DNA from: an uncultured Allobaculum sp.
GTDB taxonomy: Bacteria; Bacillota_I; Bacilli_A; Erysipelotrichales; Erysipelotrichaceae
Length of the DNA stretch: 7,358 bases
Direction: 5' to 3'
Assembly (NCBI GenBank): GCA_948467695.1
Contig: CAOKFJ010000082.1
Coordinates: 1 to 7,358 of the forward strand
Part shown: positions 7,112 through 7,358 of the stretch, in pieces
Layout of the letters: every line of letters begins with the position of its first letter
How positions within the stretch are numbered: position 1 is the first letter of the stretch
Notes under the pieces: model-generated
Told to the model about the DNA's origin: nothing
Databases searched by the model: none
The model's input: only the letters and a program-made list of their open reading frames with translations
Position numbers and translations under genes: made by a program

Positions 7112-7358
7112 TGCGCCCAGAAGATCTCGAATCCTGCGCATCTCAGGTTCTCAGCCTGAAAAACTCTATGGAGCAGACATTCGACCAGACACGCTCCCTC
7201 ATTCGCGGCATGTCCGCGTACTGGCAGTCTCCCGCGTCAAACGATGCGGCCAGGCAGTTTGAAACACTTTCGCCGGTATTCCCGAAATACATCGAACTGG
7301 TCAACAGCTACTGCACGTTTCTCAAACAGACCGCGGCAGACTACCGCATTGAGGAAGA
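7111..7358 (+). CDS. Second WXG100-type protein, 3' end outside window
   Basis: A GTG at 7111 overlaps the preceding TAG stop (TAGTG) and opens a frame that runs off the window after 82 codons. The product is helix-rich, with a central aromatic turn AYWQSPAS placing Trp at residue 38, the expected position for WXG100, although Ser replaces the usual Gly. The second helix carries FETLSPVF...YIELVNSY, and an ADYRIEE ending is reached at the window edge, so the gene is probably almost complete. An in-frame ATG at 7168 would put Trp at residue 19, too early, so GTG is preferred. There is no Shine-Dalgarno site; translation probably depends on coupling to the upstream gene. It is a likely heterodimer partner for the first WXG100 protein or a second substrate. 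A longer protein with an N-terminal WXG100-like domain cannot be excluded. Confidence 0.75.
   Translation, partial: MRPEDLESCASQVLSLKNSMEQTFDQTRSLIRGMSAYWQSPASNDAARQFETLSPVFPKYIELVNSYCTFLKQTAADYRIEE

Noticed and set aside
6428..7141. 237-codon reverse-strand frame opposite the YukD-like and WXG100 genes
   Set aside because: The + strand genes here have family motifs and ribosome binding sites; the reverse product shows none.
7050..7262. 70-codon + strand frame across the WXG100 junction
   Set aside because: Arg-rich and without a ribosome binding site; the overlapping GTG frame at 7111 carries the WXG100-type pattern.

Overview
The window carries a single block of co-directional, tightly packed genes, all on the + strand, that reads as part of a type VII secretion locus of the Bacillota kind (T7SSb, Ess/Yuk). 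The diagnostic parts are an EssC/YukBA-type membrane FtsK/SpoIIIE ATPase with an N-terminal FHA domain, a probable ubiquitin-like YukD/EsaB protein, and two adjacent WXG100 proteins. Roughly balanced base composition, good Shine-Dalgarno sites, TGATG and TAGTG stop/start overlaps and cysteine-rich proteins fit an anaerobic Bacillota member. Erysipelotrichia-like is a guess from style, not a demonstrated assignment.

Layout. Bases 1-893 are the 3' part of a membrane protein whose cytoplasmic part ends like a protein kinase C-lobe, followed by one membrane segment and a helical domain of about 225 residues. This is the architecture of the EssB/YukC pseudokinase or of a true Ser/Thr kinase. After a 76-base gap, 970-3030 encodes an unrecognised 686-residue protein with beta-rich modules, a long acidic Ser/Asp/Glu-rich linker and a C-terminal membrane anchor. 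It overlaps the EssC-like gene (3005-6526). That gene is joined by TGATG to a small YukD-like gene (6526-6930), which overlaps, out of frame, the first WXG100 gene (6821-7111). The last gene starts at a GTG overlapping the WXG100 stop codon and encodes a second WXG100-type protein that runs off the window.

How they would work together (family knowledge plus inference): WXG100 proteins are secreted as helical-hairpin dimers, EssC is the energising ATPase that recognises them, EssB/YukC is a membrane-channel partner, and YukD/EsaB is a small cytosolic accessory. The kinase-like fold and the FHA domain suggest possible phospho-dependent control. EsaA/YueB and EssA/YueC are not seen; they may lie outside the window or be replaced by the unrecognised anchored protein.

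Most unusual points: the unrecognised anchored protein with three related beta modules and no signal peptide; a short EssC (1173 residues) with one FHA domain and only one intact ATPase site; a CX2CX12CX2C cysteine pattern in its degenerate last domain; a 110-base out-of-frame overlap between the YukD-like and WXG100 genes; and a coding-like -1 frame just after the end of the first gene. No RNA genes, mobile elements, CRISPR arrays, terminators or convincing promoters were seen, and no gene-free stretch longer than 300 bases exists.
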